NCBI GenBank assembly: GCA_949902595.1
Contig: CATLDC010000001.1
Span: forward strand, 412,761 to 476,760
Source of the DNA: an uncultured Candidatus Melainabacteria bacterium
GTDB lineage: Bacteria > Cyanobacteriota > Vampirovibrionia > Gastranaerophilales > Gastranaerophilaceae
Reading direction: 5' to 3'
Length of the DNA stretch: 64,000 nucleotides
Positions 25,776 to 34,431 of the stretch are shown one piece after another; the first letter of the stretch is position 1, and every line of letters begins with the position of its first letter. Position numbers and translations under genes: made by a program. The notes under the pieces are model-generated. The model made no database searches and was not told the DNA's origin. It saw only the letters and a program-made list of their open reading frames with translations.

Positions 25776-28394
25776 ATGAAGCAGTTTAAAAAGAAGACGA
25801 TTGCATTGGTACTGGCTTCAGTAGTAACAGTAGTTGGAGCTTTTGGAGCAGAGAATTATAAAAACAGCCTTATGGCATTAAAACTGGACAACACGGAAAA
25901 CGGTGCTGTTAATTTGACTGTGCTCACAAAACAGGATTATGCAAACAGTATATCTGCTGTGAGAAAAGATGCAAACACTTACGTCATCATGCTTCCGGAA
26001 ACCAACAGCCAGATGAAAGGCGCAGCAAGACTTGTCTCAAATATCGACAGCGTAAACGTTTCAACCATGCCTTATACAACAAGCAGTAAAGGCTATACCA
26101 AGATTACAATAAAAACCTCCCCAAATACTGTTTTGAACGCTTCTAAGGGACTCTTTATCCCTGATCAGCACCAGGGACTTATTGAAACAACTGCCCAACA
26201 ACCGGAGCAGCCTAAATTTGACGAGCCTCCTGCTGAAGAAGAATATACCCCGCAACCAGAGGTAAGGCAGGAGCCGATTCGCTCACGAAGCGGAGTTGAC
26301 CAGATTAACCCTGTTGATATACGCCAGAGCGTTAAACAGTTTGAACAGAGCCCTCAAACTTCGGAGCCTGAGAGAAACAGCTCTTATGAAGAGCCTTCCA
26401 GGCCTGATGAGGATAACGCTCCGATACCGAATCCTGAAGAGGAGCAGGGGCCGAGTCCTTGGACGTTTATTGGCGGGCTTATACTGATTGCTATTTTGAT
26501 GGTGCTTCTTGTTGTGAGAGCAAAAAGCAGCATGCGCGAGATTATTGGCGAGCAAACAGAGCTTGATTTTGACGACGAAGAGGATGTCAAAAAGAAGAAG
26601 GAAAAAGAAAAAAAGAAAAAAGAGGCTGCTAAAAAACAGAGCATAACAAAGATTAACAAGGCAGTGAAAAGCCTTGACAAAAAATACACCAAGCCGGATA
26701 AGATGCCGGTAAGCGTTGCGCCTCAACCAGCTCCGGAAATTGCGGAGCCGGAGGTTGAAGAATCTCCTACAATAGTGGATTTGGACGAAATTTTTCAGGA
26801 AACAAAGCAGGCACCTGCTCCGGCTGCGGAAGAAGCGCAGGACGAGGATTATAACGCTGATTTGGAAGACTTTCTTGCAGGATTCTCTTTTGATGAAGAC
26901 GAGGAGGAAGAAGTCGAAGAAGGGCCTGGCTATGATGAGGAGCTTTACGAAAAATATATTTCAAACGGTGAGTTGAAATTCTCCAAAGACGATGTTGATA
27001 AGATTAACATGCTCCTTAATTCAGAGATTAATGACGACACGCTCAAGAATATTACGGATTATATTACTGTTCCTGTGGTTGAGAAAAAACGTACTCCTGC
27101 GGAGGTTCTCGAGGATTTGGTTACAACATACAGCATTGACCAGAACATTGTGTTTACGGGCTCTGATATCGAGGCTTTGAACAAGTTGATTTCTGTTGAG
27201 ATTGACAGCGACTTTATTACGGACTTGAAGACCGACCCTGATATTATCAAGCGCAGGGAAGAAGAGATAACAAAATCAAAAGACAAACCGCACAAGACGT
27301 CAGAGCTGCTTACTTTGAACGTAAAAGACATGCTTCCTGATTTGTCTGAGGCGCTCAAGAAACAGGGCGGTAGAAAAATCGAATCAGACGCTAAGCCGGA
27401 AGTCGTTTATTTCAGCGAGGGCTATGACGTTAGTATTCTGTCACTTAAAGACAAACTACCTGACCTTTCGCTTGAAATCAATAACAAGGATGCTTACAAA
27501 ACAAGGCCTTCTGATACTGTTGAATACTCTGAATCAGGGTATGATGTTCAGAAGATGACAATTTTAGGGCTGCCAGATTTAAGAGATGCGCTTAAGAACC
27601 CTGAAAAATACGAGACAAAAGAGCCTGAACCTGTTGTAGTTGACGAAGAAGCTTTGCTTAAGAATATTTCCAATGTTACGTTTAAGCCGTTTGATGACGG
27701 GTCACGGGATTTTGAGATAATTAACGAATTTGATGATTCGAACGCTCCGAGTATTTCTGATATGCAAAAAGAATTTGACCAGTTCAGCGATATCCAGATT
27801 GTTAACGATGATGAGTTGGAAGTTCAGACCCAGCGCGAATACGACGACTTTGAATCACTTTACGATAACAGCTTTGTTGATTTGGATAACAAAACCGAAC
27901 AGGAACTGGATCAAGAGCTCAATGATATGATGGAAGAGCTTCCAAAACTTGAAAAACCTGCCCCAAAGAAACCAGAGCCAAAACGCGATGATGACTCGGA
28001 TAAGCTCCTGCAATTTATTCAGGAAAAACAGGTAGAGCGCGAGACTAAAAAAGAAGAAGAAAAGCCTGAACCTCATAATGACGCACAAACAGACGAAAAA
28101 GAGTTCTGTACTGTAAGAGGCGAAGAGTACGAAATTCTTTGCCGCTCAGACTTTGACGGCAACTCGGGCTGCTATCTGGGCAAAAACTCCAACGGGTACA
28201 CTGTTTTTGGGTATGCGGGTGACAGAACATTTAAGATTAAACACTATGCGAGCCTCAAATCCGAACAAATGCAGGCAAGAGCAAGCGAAAAAATGGCTGA
28301 CGGGACAACAAGGTATATTGTGAGACTCGGGGTGCATAAGTTTATTATGAACGCAAAAGACGATAATCTGGAGTTTGTAATGGATTTATGCTAA
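25776..28394 (+). CDS. Large acidic single-pass membrane protein with AMIN-like N-domain
   Basis: The 872-residue protein starts MKQFKKKTIALVLAS, a signal peptide or anchor. It then has an exported beta-rich region (about 25-130) resembling an AMIN domain (TVLTKQDYANSIS ... YVIMLPETN). A Pro/Glu-rich linker, one membrane helix (WTFIGGLILIAILMVLLVV, about 237-256), a lysine-rich patch and about 600 residues of strongly acidic cytoplasmic sequence follow. Within the latter are repeats around LPDL (LPDLSEALKK, LPDLSLEIN, LPDLRDALKN), two of them preceded by a GYDV segment. The overall plan recalls FimV-like scaffolds, but I cannot assign a function. It follows the chemotaxis block. The -10 box TAAAAT lies 7 nt before the ATG. 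Confidence 0.75.
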   Translation: MKQFKKKTIALVLASVVTVVGAFGAENYKNSLMALKLDNTENGAVNLTVLTKQDYANSISAVRKDANTYVIMLPETNSQMKGAARLVSNIDSVNVSTMPYTTSSKGYTKITIKTSPNTVLNASKGLFIPDQHQGLIETTAQQPEQPKFDEPPAEEEYTPQPEVRQEPIRSRSGVDQINPVDIRQSVKQFEQSPQTSEPERNSSYEEPSRPDEDNAPIPNPEEEQGPSPWTFIGGLILIAILMVLLVVRAKSSMREIIGEQTELDFDDEEDVKKKKEKEKKKKEAAKKQSITKINKAVKSLDKKYTKPDKMPVSVAPQPAPEIAEPEVEESPTIVDLDEIFQETKQAPAPAAEEAQDEDYNADLEDFLAGFSFDEDEEEEVEEGPGYDEELYEKYISNGELKFSKDDVDKINMLLNSEINDDTLKNITDYITVPVVEKKRTPAEVLEDLVTTYSIDQNIVFTGSDIEALNKLISVEIDSDFITDLKTDPDIIKRREEEITKSKDKPHKTSELLTLNVKDMLPDLSEALKKQGGRKIESDAKPEVVYFSEGYDVSILSLKDKLPDLSLEINNKDAYKTRPSDTVEYSESGYDVQKMTILGLPDLRDALKNPEKYETKEPEPVVVDEEALLKNISNVTFKPFDDGSRDFEIINEFDDSNAPSISDMQKEFDQFSDIQIVNDDELEVQTQREYDDFESLYDNSFVDLDNKTEQELDQELNDMMEELPKLEKPAPKKPEPKRDDDSDKLLQFIQEKQVERETKKEEEKPEPHNDAQTDEKEFCTVRGEEYEILCRSDFDGNSGCYLGKNSNGYTVFGYAGDRTFKIKHYASLKSEQMQARASEKMADGTTRYIVRLGVHKFIMNAKDDNLEFVMDLC

Positions 28395-29401
28395 GAAAAC
28401 TGCTAATCCTTTTTCTGATACCGTTTATGCTCTGCGCTTGTACTAAAAGCAATGTTGAAGAAGTGACATTTTCTTCCTGGGGCTCGATTACAGAGACAAA
28501 GATTCTGGAACATGTGATTTCTGATTTTGAGAGAGAAAACCCTGAAATCAGGGTGAATTTTATGCATATCCCTCAAAATTATTTCCAGAAAATCCACCTG
28601 CTCTTTGCCTCAAATCAGGCACCTGACGTGATTTTTGTAAACAACCTCTACCTTCCTGTTTATGCCTCAAAACTCGAAGAAATCAAAGAGCTTGATAAAT
28701 CGGATTTCTACCCACAAAGCCTTGAGGCTCTAAGCTATGAGGGTAAACTCTACGCTGTTCCAAGAGATATCTCAAATCTGGTGTTTTATTATAACAAGAA
28801 TCTGGTTAAGGGAAATCCTGATAAAGACTGGACAATGGACGGGTTTTATAAACTTGTTCAAAAATCAACCACAAAAGATGTTTTAGGAGTCAGCTACGAG
28901 CGGGATATCTTCTGGGCAATGCCTTATGTCTTGACTTTTGGCTCAATTGATAAGGGAGTAGACTTTTATAAAAAACTTGAAGGCAAATACGCGCCGACTC
29001 CTGCTGCTGTCGGGAGCCAGACTCTTGCGCAGATGTTTCTGGACGGGAAGATTGTTTTCTATCTTTCGGGCAGATGGATGTACCCGAAAATCGTAGAGAG
29101 CGCGAAATTTCCGTGGGCGGTTGTGAATTTCCCGGGCAAAGTCCCTGCTGACGCTTCCGGCTGGGCGGTTTCTAAGGATTCTAAGCACAAAGATGCGGCG
29201 TTTAAGCTTGTTGACTATCTTTCTTCAAAAGAGAGTATTGAATATTTTGCCAAAACCGGCTTGATTGTTCCTGCAAGAAAAGACTGCGAAATCAAGGGCG
29301 GTGAGGCGTTTTTAGAAGCGATAGAGCGTTCGGAGGTTGTGTTTGTTGGCAAGGATTACAAAAAAAGAGCGGACAAACTTAACAAAGAATTGTTTAATTA
29401 G
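28388..29401 (+). CDS. Sugar-binding lipoprotein of an ABC importer
   Basis: The 337-residue protein has a lipoprotein signal with lipobox LCAC (cysteine at residue 18). Its body is typical of family 1 extracellular solute-binding proteins: VTFSSWGSITE, VISDFERENPEIRVNF, a PDVIFVNN segment and GSQTLAQMFLDGKIVFYLSGRW. It should capture a sugar or oligosaccharide and hand it to membrane permeases. No permease or ATPase is next to it, but two UgpA-type permeases are encoded at 672 and 48626. The gene overlaps the end of the acidic membrane-protein gene by 7 nt. Confidence 0.88.
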   Translation: MLRKLLILFLIPFMLCACTKSNVEEVTFSSWGSITETKILEHVISDFERENPEIRVNFMHIPQNYFQKIHLLFASNQAPDVIFVNNLYLPVYASKLEEIKELDKSDFYPQSLEALSYEGKLYAVPRDISNLVFYYNKNLVKGNPDKDWTMDGFYKLVQKSTTKDVLGVSYERDIFWAMPYVLTFGSIDKGVDFYKKLEGKYAPTPAAVGSQTLAQMFLDGKIVFYLSGRWMYPKIVESAKFPWAVVNFPGKVPADASGWAVSKDSKHKDAAFKLVDYLSSKESIEYFAKTGLIVPARKDCEIKGGEAFLEAIERSEVVFVGKDYKKRADKLNKELFN

Positions 29402-29442
29402 GTTATTTATGGTATTCTTGACTGCACAGGGAGTATATGATT

Positions 29443-30165
29443 ATGGAAAGAAATGTTATTTGTATTAAATGGGGTACAAAATTCGGGGCTGAATACGTAA
29501 ACAAGCTCTACAGGATGGTTGAGAAGAATTTGACTCTGCCTCACAGATTCGTGTGTTTCACTGATAACGCCGAAGGTATAGATGAGGGAGTAGAAATCAG
29601 GCCGCTTCCGGAGCTGGATGACGAGGGGATTCCTGACAGAATGTGGAAGAAGCTCGGGCTGTTTGCGTCGCCGCTTTCTGATTTAAAAGGCACCGCTCTG
29701 TTTCTTGATTTGGACATAATTATCAGAGGTTCGCTTGACCCGTTTTTTGAGGTTGAGGGCAGCTTCTTAATCTCAAAAGACTACGATTTTCCGCATGACA
29801 TTATCGGAAATTCTTCCGTGTTCCGTTTTGAAGTGGGCAAGCATCCGGAAATCATCGAGCACTTTTATCAGGAAGGCAAGGACATCCGCAAGAGATACAA
29901 GAACGAGCAGGCGTTTCTTTCTTATGAGATGGACAGAAAGGGCTTGTTAAAGTACTGGCCGAAAGACTGGGTAGTAAGCTTCAAGCGTCAGTGTCTGCAC
30001 AAATTCCCGCTCTGCTGGTTCAAGGTTCCGCGCGATCCTGAAGAAGCAAAGATTCTTATTTTCCACGGGAAGCCGACTCCTGAAGAGGCTTACAAGGGGT
30101 ATTTCGGGAAGCTCGGGTTCAGGTATATTAAGCCAACGAAGTGGTTGGATAAGTATTGGGGCTAG
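29443..30165 (+). CDS. Putative glycosyltransferase with DxD motif
   Basis: The 240-residue protein resembles nucleotide-diphospho-sugar transferases of the GT-A fold. FVCFTDNAEGI near the N-terminus and the metal-binding motif FLDLDII (about residue 90) lie where GT8-like enzymes have them. It ends with a conserved-looking ILIFHGKPTPEE segment. A likely role is adding a sugar to a surface polysaccharide or lipid core, but donor and acceptor are unknown. I chose ATG 29443 (AGGGAG 9 nt upstream); ATG 29437 is two codons earlier with only 3 nt of spacing. Confidence 0.7.
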   Translation: MERNVICIKWGTKFGAEYVNKLYRMVEKNLTLPHRFVCFTDNAEGIDEGVEIRPLPELDDEGIPDRMWKKLGLFASPLSDLKGTALFLDLDIIIRGSLDPFFEVEGSFLISKDYDFPHDIIGNSSVFRFEVGKHPEIIEHFYQEGKDIRKRYKNEQAFLSYEMDRKGLLKYWPKDWVVSFKRQCLHKFPLCWFKVPRDPEEAKILIFHGKPTPEEAYKGYFGKLGFRYIKPTKWLDKYWG

Positions 30166-30221
30166 CGGTGGTTTGCGCCCCTCTTGCCATATAAATTTAT
30201 TTATAGTTTAATATTATTACT

Positions 30222-30234
30222 GAGGCAGAGCCTC
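30222..30234 (+). promoter_or_regulatory. Small hairpin in the ispH leader
   Basis: GAGGC and GCCTC pair around AGA, about 30 nt before the TTG start of ispH. The left arm contains the only SD-like GAGG nearby, so it could influence translation. This is speculative. Confidence 0.3.
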
Positions 30235-30263
30235 TAGTTCTTAAGAAAGCGAATTACATATTT

Positions 30264-31130
30264 TTGAGTAATCCAAATATTAAACTAGCCAAATTTGCCG
30301 GATTCTGCTACGGGGTAAAAAGAGCCGTGGAGACCGCAAAAAAACTCAAAGAAGAAAATCCTGACAAGAATGTCTACATCTTAGGTGAATTGATTCACAA
30401 CACAGATGTTATCAACGAGTTGGAAAACTTAGGGATTAAAACGATTTACGAGCTTCCTGAAAAAGGAGACGGAATCTGTATTGTAAGAAGCCATGGCGCT
30501 TCCCCTCAAGTATTTGAGCAAATCAAAAAAGCCGGATTTGAAGTAGTTGACCTGACCTGCCCTGACGTTAAGAAGGTTCAGCAGCGCGCAATCGAGCTTG
30601 CTCAAAACGATTACTTTGTTGTGATTGTTGGAAAACCAAACCATCCGGAAGTCATGGCAATCAAGGCTAATGCAGATTTGTACTCTGACAAGGTCGTTGT
30701 TGCAACAACTATTGAGGAGCTTGAGCCTTACGAGGCTCAAATCAAGTCGCACCGTAAGGTTGGTGTTGTTGTGCAGACAACCCAGATGGTTTCGTCTTTG
30801 AACTTAATCGTAAGCCATCTTAACACGCTTGCCAAAGAGGTTTTAATCTACAACACAATTTGCCAGTCAACAGCAATGCGTCAGAAGGAAGCAAAAGAGC
30901 TTGCAAGGGAAAGCGACTTGATGGTTGTTGTGGGTTCAAGAAAGAGCGCCAACACAAGCCATTTAGCAGAAATCTTAAAGGACTGCACAAAAACTGTTCA
31001 CATAGAAAACGACAGTGAGCTTAACAAAGAATTATTAAAAGGGGTTGAATCAATCGGGGTCACAGCCGGTGCGTCGACGCCGCAATCGATAATAGATAAA
31101 GTTATAACGAAAATAAAAGGAGTGGGTTGA
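30264..31130 (+). CDS. ispH: 4-hydroxy-3-methylbut-2-enyl diphosphate reductase
   Basis: IspH is the last enzyme of the MEP pathway, an iron-sulfur enzyme that makes IPP and DMAPP. The 288-residue product has the three cluster cysteines: C15 (FAGFCYGVKRAVE), one in VDLTCPDVKKVQ and one in NTICQSTAMRQKE. The start is TTG at 30264, supported by homology because the first cysteine falls at the normal position. I see no Shine-Dalgarno sequence and no nearer ATG. A REP-like element starts directly after the stop. The S1 gene follows, an arrangement recalling the IspH-S1 fusions of some Firmicutes. Confidence 0.95.
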   Translation: MSNPNIKLAKFAGFCYGVKRAVETAKKLKEENPDKNVYILGELIHNTDVINELENLGIKTIYELPEKGDGICIVRSHGASPQVFEQIKKAGFEVVDLTCPDVKKVQQRAIELAQNDYFVVIVGKPNHPEVMAIKANADLYSDKVVVATTIEELEPYEAQIKSHRKVGVVVQTTQMVSSLNLIVSHLNTLAKEVLIYNTICQSTAMRQKEAKELARESDLMVVVGSRKSANTSHLAEILKDCTKTVHIENDSELNKELLKGVESIGVTAGASTPQSIIDKVITKIKGVG

Positions 31131-31166
31131 CACCTCACCCCGGCCCTCTCCTCAAGGAGAGGGGGA
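31131..31166 (-). repeat. REP-like palindromic element between ispH and rpsA
   Basis: It reads on the minus strand as CCCTCTCCTTGAGGAGAGGG followed by CCGGGGTGAGG, the same family as the bioA insertion. It begins immediately after the ispH stop, in the orientation with the G-rich tail nearest the stop. Confidence 0.8.
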
Positions 31167-31192
31167 ATGTACAAAAAAGGAGACAATTAATT

Positions 31193-32245
31193 ATGACAAC
31201 TACAGAAATTCGTGACGAATTTGAAATGCTGTTAGAAGAAAGCTTTGCTAAAACTAACACAGTGGCTGATATCGTAGAAGGTACAGTTATCAAGAAAGAA
31301 TCAGACGGTTATCTTGTAAGCGTTAAAGGCGCTAAAATGGAAGCATACCTTCCAAACAGAGAACTTTCAAGCGACATTACCGAGCTTGAAGTTGGTGATA
31401 CAAGAGAATTTTATGTATTAAAAGAAGAAAACAATGACGATGCTATGCAGCTCTCATTGAAGAGAATCGCGTTTGCTCAGGCATGGGCACAGCTCAACGA
31501 CGCTAAGATTCAGGGCGATACAATCCTTGCTAAGGTTGTTTCAACTGTTAAAGGCGGCGTTCTTGTTGACGTTGCAGACCTTAAGGGCTTCATCCCATCT
31601 TCTCAACTTAGAACAGGCACTCCGTTTGACGGGCTTATCGATACAAAAATCGAAGTTAAGGTTCTTGAAGCTGATCCTAAGAAAAACAAACTTATTCTTT
31701 CTCAAAGACAGGCTGTTGCTGAGCAGAGAGATCAGGTTGTTGACAACGTTCTTTCTTCACTTGAAGAAGATCAGGTTGTTTCAGGTAACGTAGTAAGAAT
31801 CACTGACTTTGGTGCTTTCGTTGACATCAACGGCATTGACGGCTTGCTTCCTATCTCTGAAATTTCTTGGCAGAGAATCAAACACCCTTCTGATGTAATC
31901 ACTCTTGGTGACACAATCGAAGTTAAAATCATCAAGATTGATACAGAACTTAAGAGAATCTCACTTTCACTTAAGAGAATGGGCGAAAACCCTTGGCAGC
32001 AAATCGAAGGCCAGTTTGAAGAAGGTCAGGTTGTTAAAGGTACTGTAAACAAAGTAACAACTTTCGGCGCTTTCATTAACATCTTCCCTGGCGTTGAAGC
32101 ATTGCTTCCTGTTTCAGAAATGTCAGACGAAAACGTTAATCCGTTCAACATGTTCAAAGTGGGTTCAGAAGTTGATGTTCTAATTAAGAAATTTACTCCA
32201 AAAGAACACAGAATCGCATTAAGCGTAAAAGATATTCAGAAATAA
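31193..32245 (+). CDS. rpsA: 30S ribosomal protein S1 (four S1 domains)
   Basis: The 350-residue protein starts at MTTTEIRDEFEMLLEESF and has four S1 RNA-binding domains (about 22-90, 107-172, 190-260 and 278-347). The last two carry classic motifs such as GAFVDINGIDGLLPISEISW. S1 helps the ribosome bind and unfold mRNA; this is shorter than the six-domain enterobacterial form. The ATG at 31193 has AAGGAG upstream. An in-frame ATG at 31127 would translate the REP element and is rejected. A strong terminator follows the stop. Confidence 0.92.
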   Translation: MTTTEIRDEFEMLLEESFAKTNTVADIVEGTVIKKESDGYLVSVKGAKMEAYLPNRELSSDITELEVGDTREFYVLKEENNDDAMQLSLKRIAFAQAWAQLNDAKIQGDTILAKVVSTVKGGVLVDVADLKGFIPSSQLRTGTPFDGLIDTKIEVKVLEADPKKNKLILSQRQAVAEQRDQVVDNVLSSLEEDQVVSGNVVRITDFGAFVDINGIDGLLPISEISWQRIKHPSDVITLGDTIEVKIIKIDTELKRISLSLKRMGENPWQQIEGQFEEGQVVKGTVNKVTTFGAFINIFPGVEALLPVSEMSDENVNPFNMFKVGSEVDVLIKKFTPKEHRIALSVKDIQK

Positions 32246-32246
32246 T

Positions 32247-32283
32247 GAATGAAGGGGCGAACGAAGTTCGCCCCTTCATTTTC
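32247..32283 (+). terminator. Intrinsic terminator of rpsA
   Basis: AATGAAGGGGCGAAC (32247-32261) and GTTCGCCCCTTCATT (32265-32279) pair perfectly around a 3-nt loop and run into a T-rich tail. Confidence 0.9.
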
Positions 32284-32288
32284 TATGA

Positions 32289-32330
32289 CTCCCTCGCCCC
32301 TTGTGGGAGAGGGTCGGGGTGAGGGGGCAA
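32289..32330 (-). repeat. REP-like palindromic element after the EamA transporter gene
   Basis: The plus strand reads CTCCCTCGCCCCTTGTGGG, then AGAGGGTCGGGGTGAGGGGGC. It differs at very few positions from the copy at 33603. It starts one or two bases after the stop of the minus-strand EamA gene, with the G-rich tail nearest that stop. Confidence 0.85.
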
Positions 32331-32331
32331 T

Positions 32332-33225
32332 TTAAAACCTTTTCTCCGCCTTTGTATTCGACAAAATAACCGCGCCAATCATAAACGCACACCCCACAAG
32401 CTCTTTTATTGTCATCGTCTCACCCAGAATCAATGCCCCGCCCAATACAGCAAACACTGATTCCAGACACATTATTAACGATGCAACAACCGGATTTGTG
32501 TACTTCTGCCCGTAAATCTGGAGCGTGTACGCCACACCGCAGGTCAAAACTCCGGCGTAAAGAATCGGGACTTTGCACGCAATTATTGAATCGAGGGTCG
32601 GGGTTTCAAACAAAACCATGAGCACTGTTGATAGAATCCCGAGCACAAAGAATTGCAGGCAAGAAGCCTTTATCGGGTTAACCTTGTCCGAATAATAGTT
32701 TACAACCAGAATCTGCACCCCGTAGAAAAACGCGCTAAGCAAAAGCACTAAATCATACACGTTGAATCCCGTGCCGGGCTTGAAACACAGAAAGTACATC
32801 CCGATTACTGCAAGGATTACGCTTATAATAATATTCTTTTTGAGCTTTTCTCCGTAAATCACCGTAATTATTGGCACGAAAACTATGTAAAGCGCGGTTA
32901 TGAATCCGGCTTTTCCTGCTCCTACGTATTTCATGCAGTACTGCTGAAGCGACATGGCAATGAAAAGCGCTGTCCCGCAGCCGATTCCGGCACGTGCAAG
33001 GTTTACGTGCTGAAAATGCCTGATTTCATGGGTTCTGGTGTCGGGCTTGGAAAACTTTATCCAGAGGATTACGGGAATAAGACTCAACCCGCCAAGAATG
33101 CTTCTTACTGTGTTGAAGGTAAATGGCCCCACGTAATCCATGCCCGCACGCTGCGCAACAAAAGACAGCCCCCAGATTAGGGCGGTAAGAAGCAGCGCGA
33201 GGTTTGCAAGAATCTTGTTCTTCAT
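32332..33225 (-). CDS. EamA/DMT-family transporter
   Basis: The 297-residue protein has about ten membrane helices in two EamA repeats. The first begins LLLTALIWGLSFVAQRAGMDYVGPF and the second LVLLLSAFFYGVQILVVNY. Both are typical of drug/metabolite exporters, and the substrate cannot be read from sequence. It begins 4 nt after the stop of the parvulin gene, so the two are probably one transcript. The stop is followed directly by a REP-like element. Confidence 0.9.
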   Translation of the reverse strand: MKNKILANLALLLTALIWGLSFVAQRAGMDYVGPFTFNTVRSILGGLSLIPVILWIKFSKPDTRTHEIRHFQHVNLARAGIGCGTALFIAMSLQQYCMKYVGAGKAGFITALYIVFVPIITVIYGEKLKKNIIISVILAVIGMYFLCFKPGTGFNVYDLVLLLSAFFYGVQILVVNYYSDKVNPIKASCLQFFVLGILSTVLMVLFETPTLDSIIACKVPILYAGVLTCGVAYTLQIYGQKYTNPVVASLIMCLESVFAVLGGALILGETMTIKELVGCAFMIGAVILSNTKAEKRF

Positions 33226-33229
33226 TGCA

Positions 33230-33574
33230 CTAGTACTGTTTTGTTACCCACAACAAATGATAGCCAAACTGGGTTTTGACAGGGTCTGATACTTCTCCGA
33301 CTTTGCCTTCAAAGGCAGCTTTTTCAAACGGTTTTACCATTTGACCTTTGCCAAAACATCCCAAATCACCGCCGTTTTTACCGGACGGGCACTGGGAGTA
33401 GAGTTTTGCGTAGTATTTAAAATCGTCAAAAGATTTAATCTGGCTTTTTAGTTTTATTGCTTCCATTTCAGTCGGCACAAGGATGTGGTTAGCACAGACT
33501 GTTGAAAACTCTGCTGCAAAAGCGCTTCCGCATATTGCTGTGAGTAAAAATAAAGCTCCTAGTAATTTTTTCAT
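33230..33574 (-). CDS. Exported parvulin-type peptidyl-prolyl isomerase
   Basis: The 114-residue protein has a signal peptide (MKKLLGALFLLTAICGSAFA) and a parvulin fold. The fold shows ANHILVPTEMEA, the CPSGKNGGDLGCFGKGQMV core, PFEKAAFEGKVGEVSDPVKTQFGYHLL and a terminal strand. It should speed proline isomerisation during folding of periplasmic proteins. It is a stand-alone catalytic domain, unlike SurA or PpiD. GAGGAAC precedes the ATG. It lies in one operon with the downstream EamA transporter. Confidence 0.93.
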   Translation of the reverse strand: MKKLLGALFLLTAICGSAFAAEFSTVCANHILVPTEMEAIKLKSQIKSFDDFKYYAKLYSQCPSGKNGGDLGCFGKGQMVKPFEKAAFEGKVGEVSDPVKTQFGYHLLWVTKQY

Positions 33575-33602
33575 TTCGTGTTCCTCATCTAGTTCGTAAT
33601 AT

Positions 33603-33641
33603 CTCCCTCGCCCCTTGTGGGAGAGGGTCGGGGTGAGGGGT
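33603..33641 (-). repeat. REP-like palindromic element after mazG
   Basis: It is nearly identical to the copy at 32289 (CTCCCTCGCCCCTTGTGGG then AGAGGGTCGGGGTGAGGGG). It abuts the mazG stop codon, with the G-rich tail nearest the stop. Confidence 0.85.
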
Positions 33642-34412
33642 TCAATCCTCCACTAATATCTTAGCCTGCTTCCACAGTTTGTCATATTCCTCATATGTAT
33701 ACTCTTCAAGAGGTTTTTGCGCAATCTCTTCCATTTTGCGGAATCGTTTTGTAAATTTCTTGTTCGCTCTAAGAAGCGCCTGCTCTGCATCCAGCTTGTA
33801 CCAGCGCGCAAGATTCACGGTTGCAAAAAATATATCCCCCATCTCGTCTTCCATAAGGTTCTTGTCTCCGCTTTCAACAGCTTCCTCAAACTCCTTGTAC
33901 TCGGATTGGATACATTTTTTCAGACTCTCTACAGAATCCCATTCAAACCCGACTTTCACAACTTTTTTGCTGATTTTCTGGGCAGCCATAAGCGCGGATT
34001 GGGATTTTGAAATCCCGTCCAGTACAGATTTTCTATAAGTCTTCTCTTCCTTTTTAAGCTTGTCCCAGTTGTCGACAATGTCCTGCGTGCAGCTGATTTT
34101 TGTGTCTCCGAAAACATGCGGATGACGGTGGATTAATTTGTCAGACAATTCTTTTGCCACATCTTCGATGTCAAATTCCCCGTTGTCTTTTGCAATCTGG
34201 GAATGAAGTACAACCTGCAACAGCACGTCACCAAGCTCTTCCCGGAGATTCGCAATATCTCCGTCATCAATCGCGTCAACAGCTTCGTAAGCCTCCTCAA
34301 TCATGTTAGGACGCAAAGACCTGTGGGTTTGCTCCCTGTCCCACTTGCAGCCGTTTTCGCTGCGCAAAACCGCTATTATGTCTACGAGTTTTTCTAAGTT
34401 CGGATATTTCAT
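33642..34412 (-). CDS. mazG: Nucleoside triphosphate pyrophosphohydrolase MazG
   Basis: MazG hydrolyses nucleoside triphosphates to monophosphates and pyrophosphate, as house-cleaning or stress control. The 256-residue product has two MazG domains. The first carries CKWDREQTHRSLRPNMIEE and the metal motif EEAYEAVDAI ... REELGD. The second carries EYKEFEEAVES ... EDEMGD. Its promoter is a TATAAT box exactly 6 nt before the ATG at 34412, with no Shine-Dalgarno sequence. A REP-like element abuts the stop. Confidence 0.94.
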   Translation of the reverse strand: MKYPNLEKLVDIIAVLRSENGCKWDREQTHRSLRPNMIEEAYEAVDAIDDGDIANLREELGDVLLQVVLHSQIAKDNGEFDIEDVAKELSDKLIHRHPHVFGDTKISCTQDIVDNWDKLKKEEKTYRKSVLDGISKSQSALMAAQKISKKVVKVGFEWDSVESLKKCIQSEYKEFEEAVESGDKNLMEDEMGDIFFATVNLARWYKLDAEQALLRANKKFTKRFRKMEEIAQKPLEEYTYEEYDKLWKQAKILVED

Positions 34413-34418
34413 AAACTG

Positions 34419-34424
34419 ATTATA
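34419..34424 (-). promoter_or_regulatory. Leaderless -10 box of mazG
   Basis: TATAAT on the minus strand ends 6 nt before the mazG ATG. The -35 region is weak (TTACCG at 18 nt). Confidence 0.55.
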
Positions 34425-34431
34425 CTACAAA

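Noticed and set aside
26283..26726. Minus-strand frame with a hydrophobic phenylalanine-rich product
   Set aside because: It is the complement of the lysine/glutamate-rich coding region of the acidic membrane protein.
31127..31192. N-terminal extension of rpsA from an ATG at 31127
   Set aside because: It overlaps the ispH stop and translates a REP-like repeat; the ATG at 31193 has a good ribosome-binding site and matches S1 proteins.
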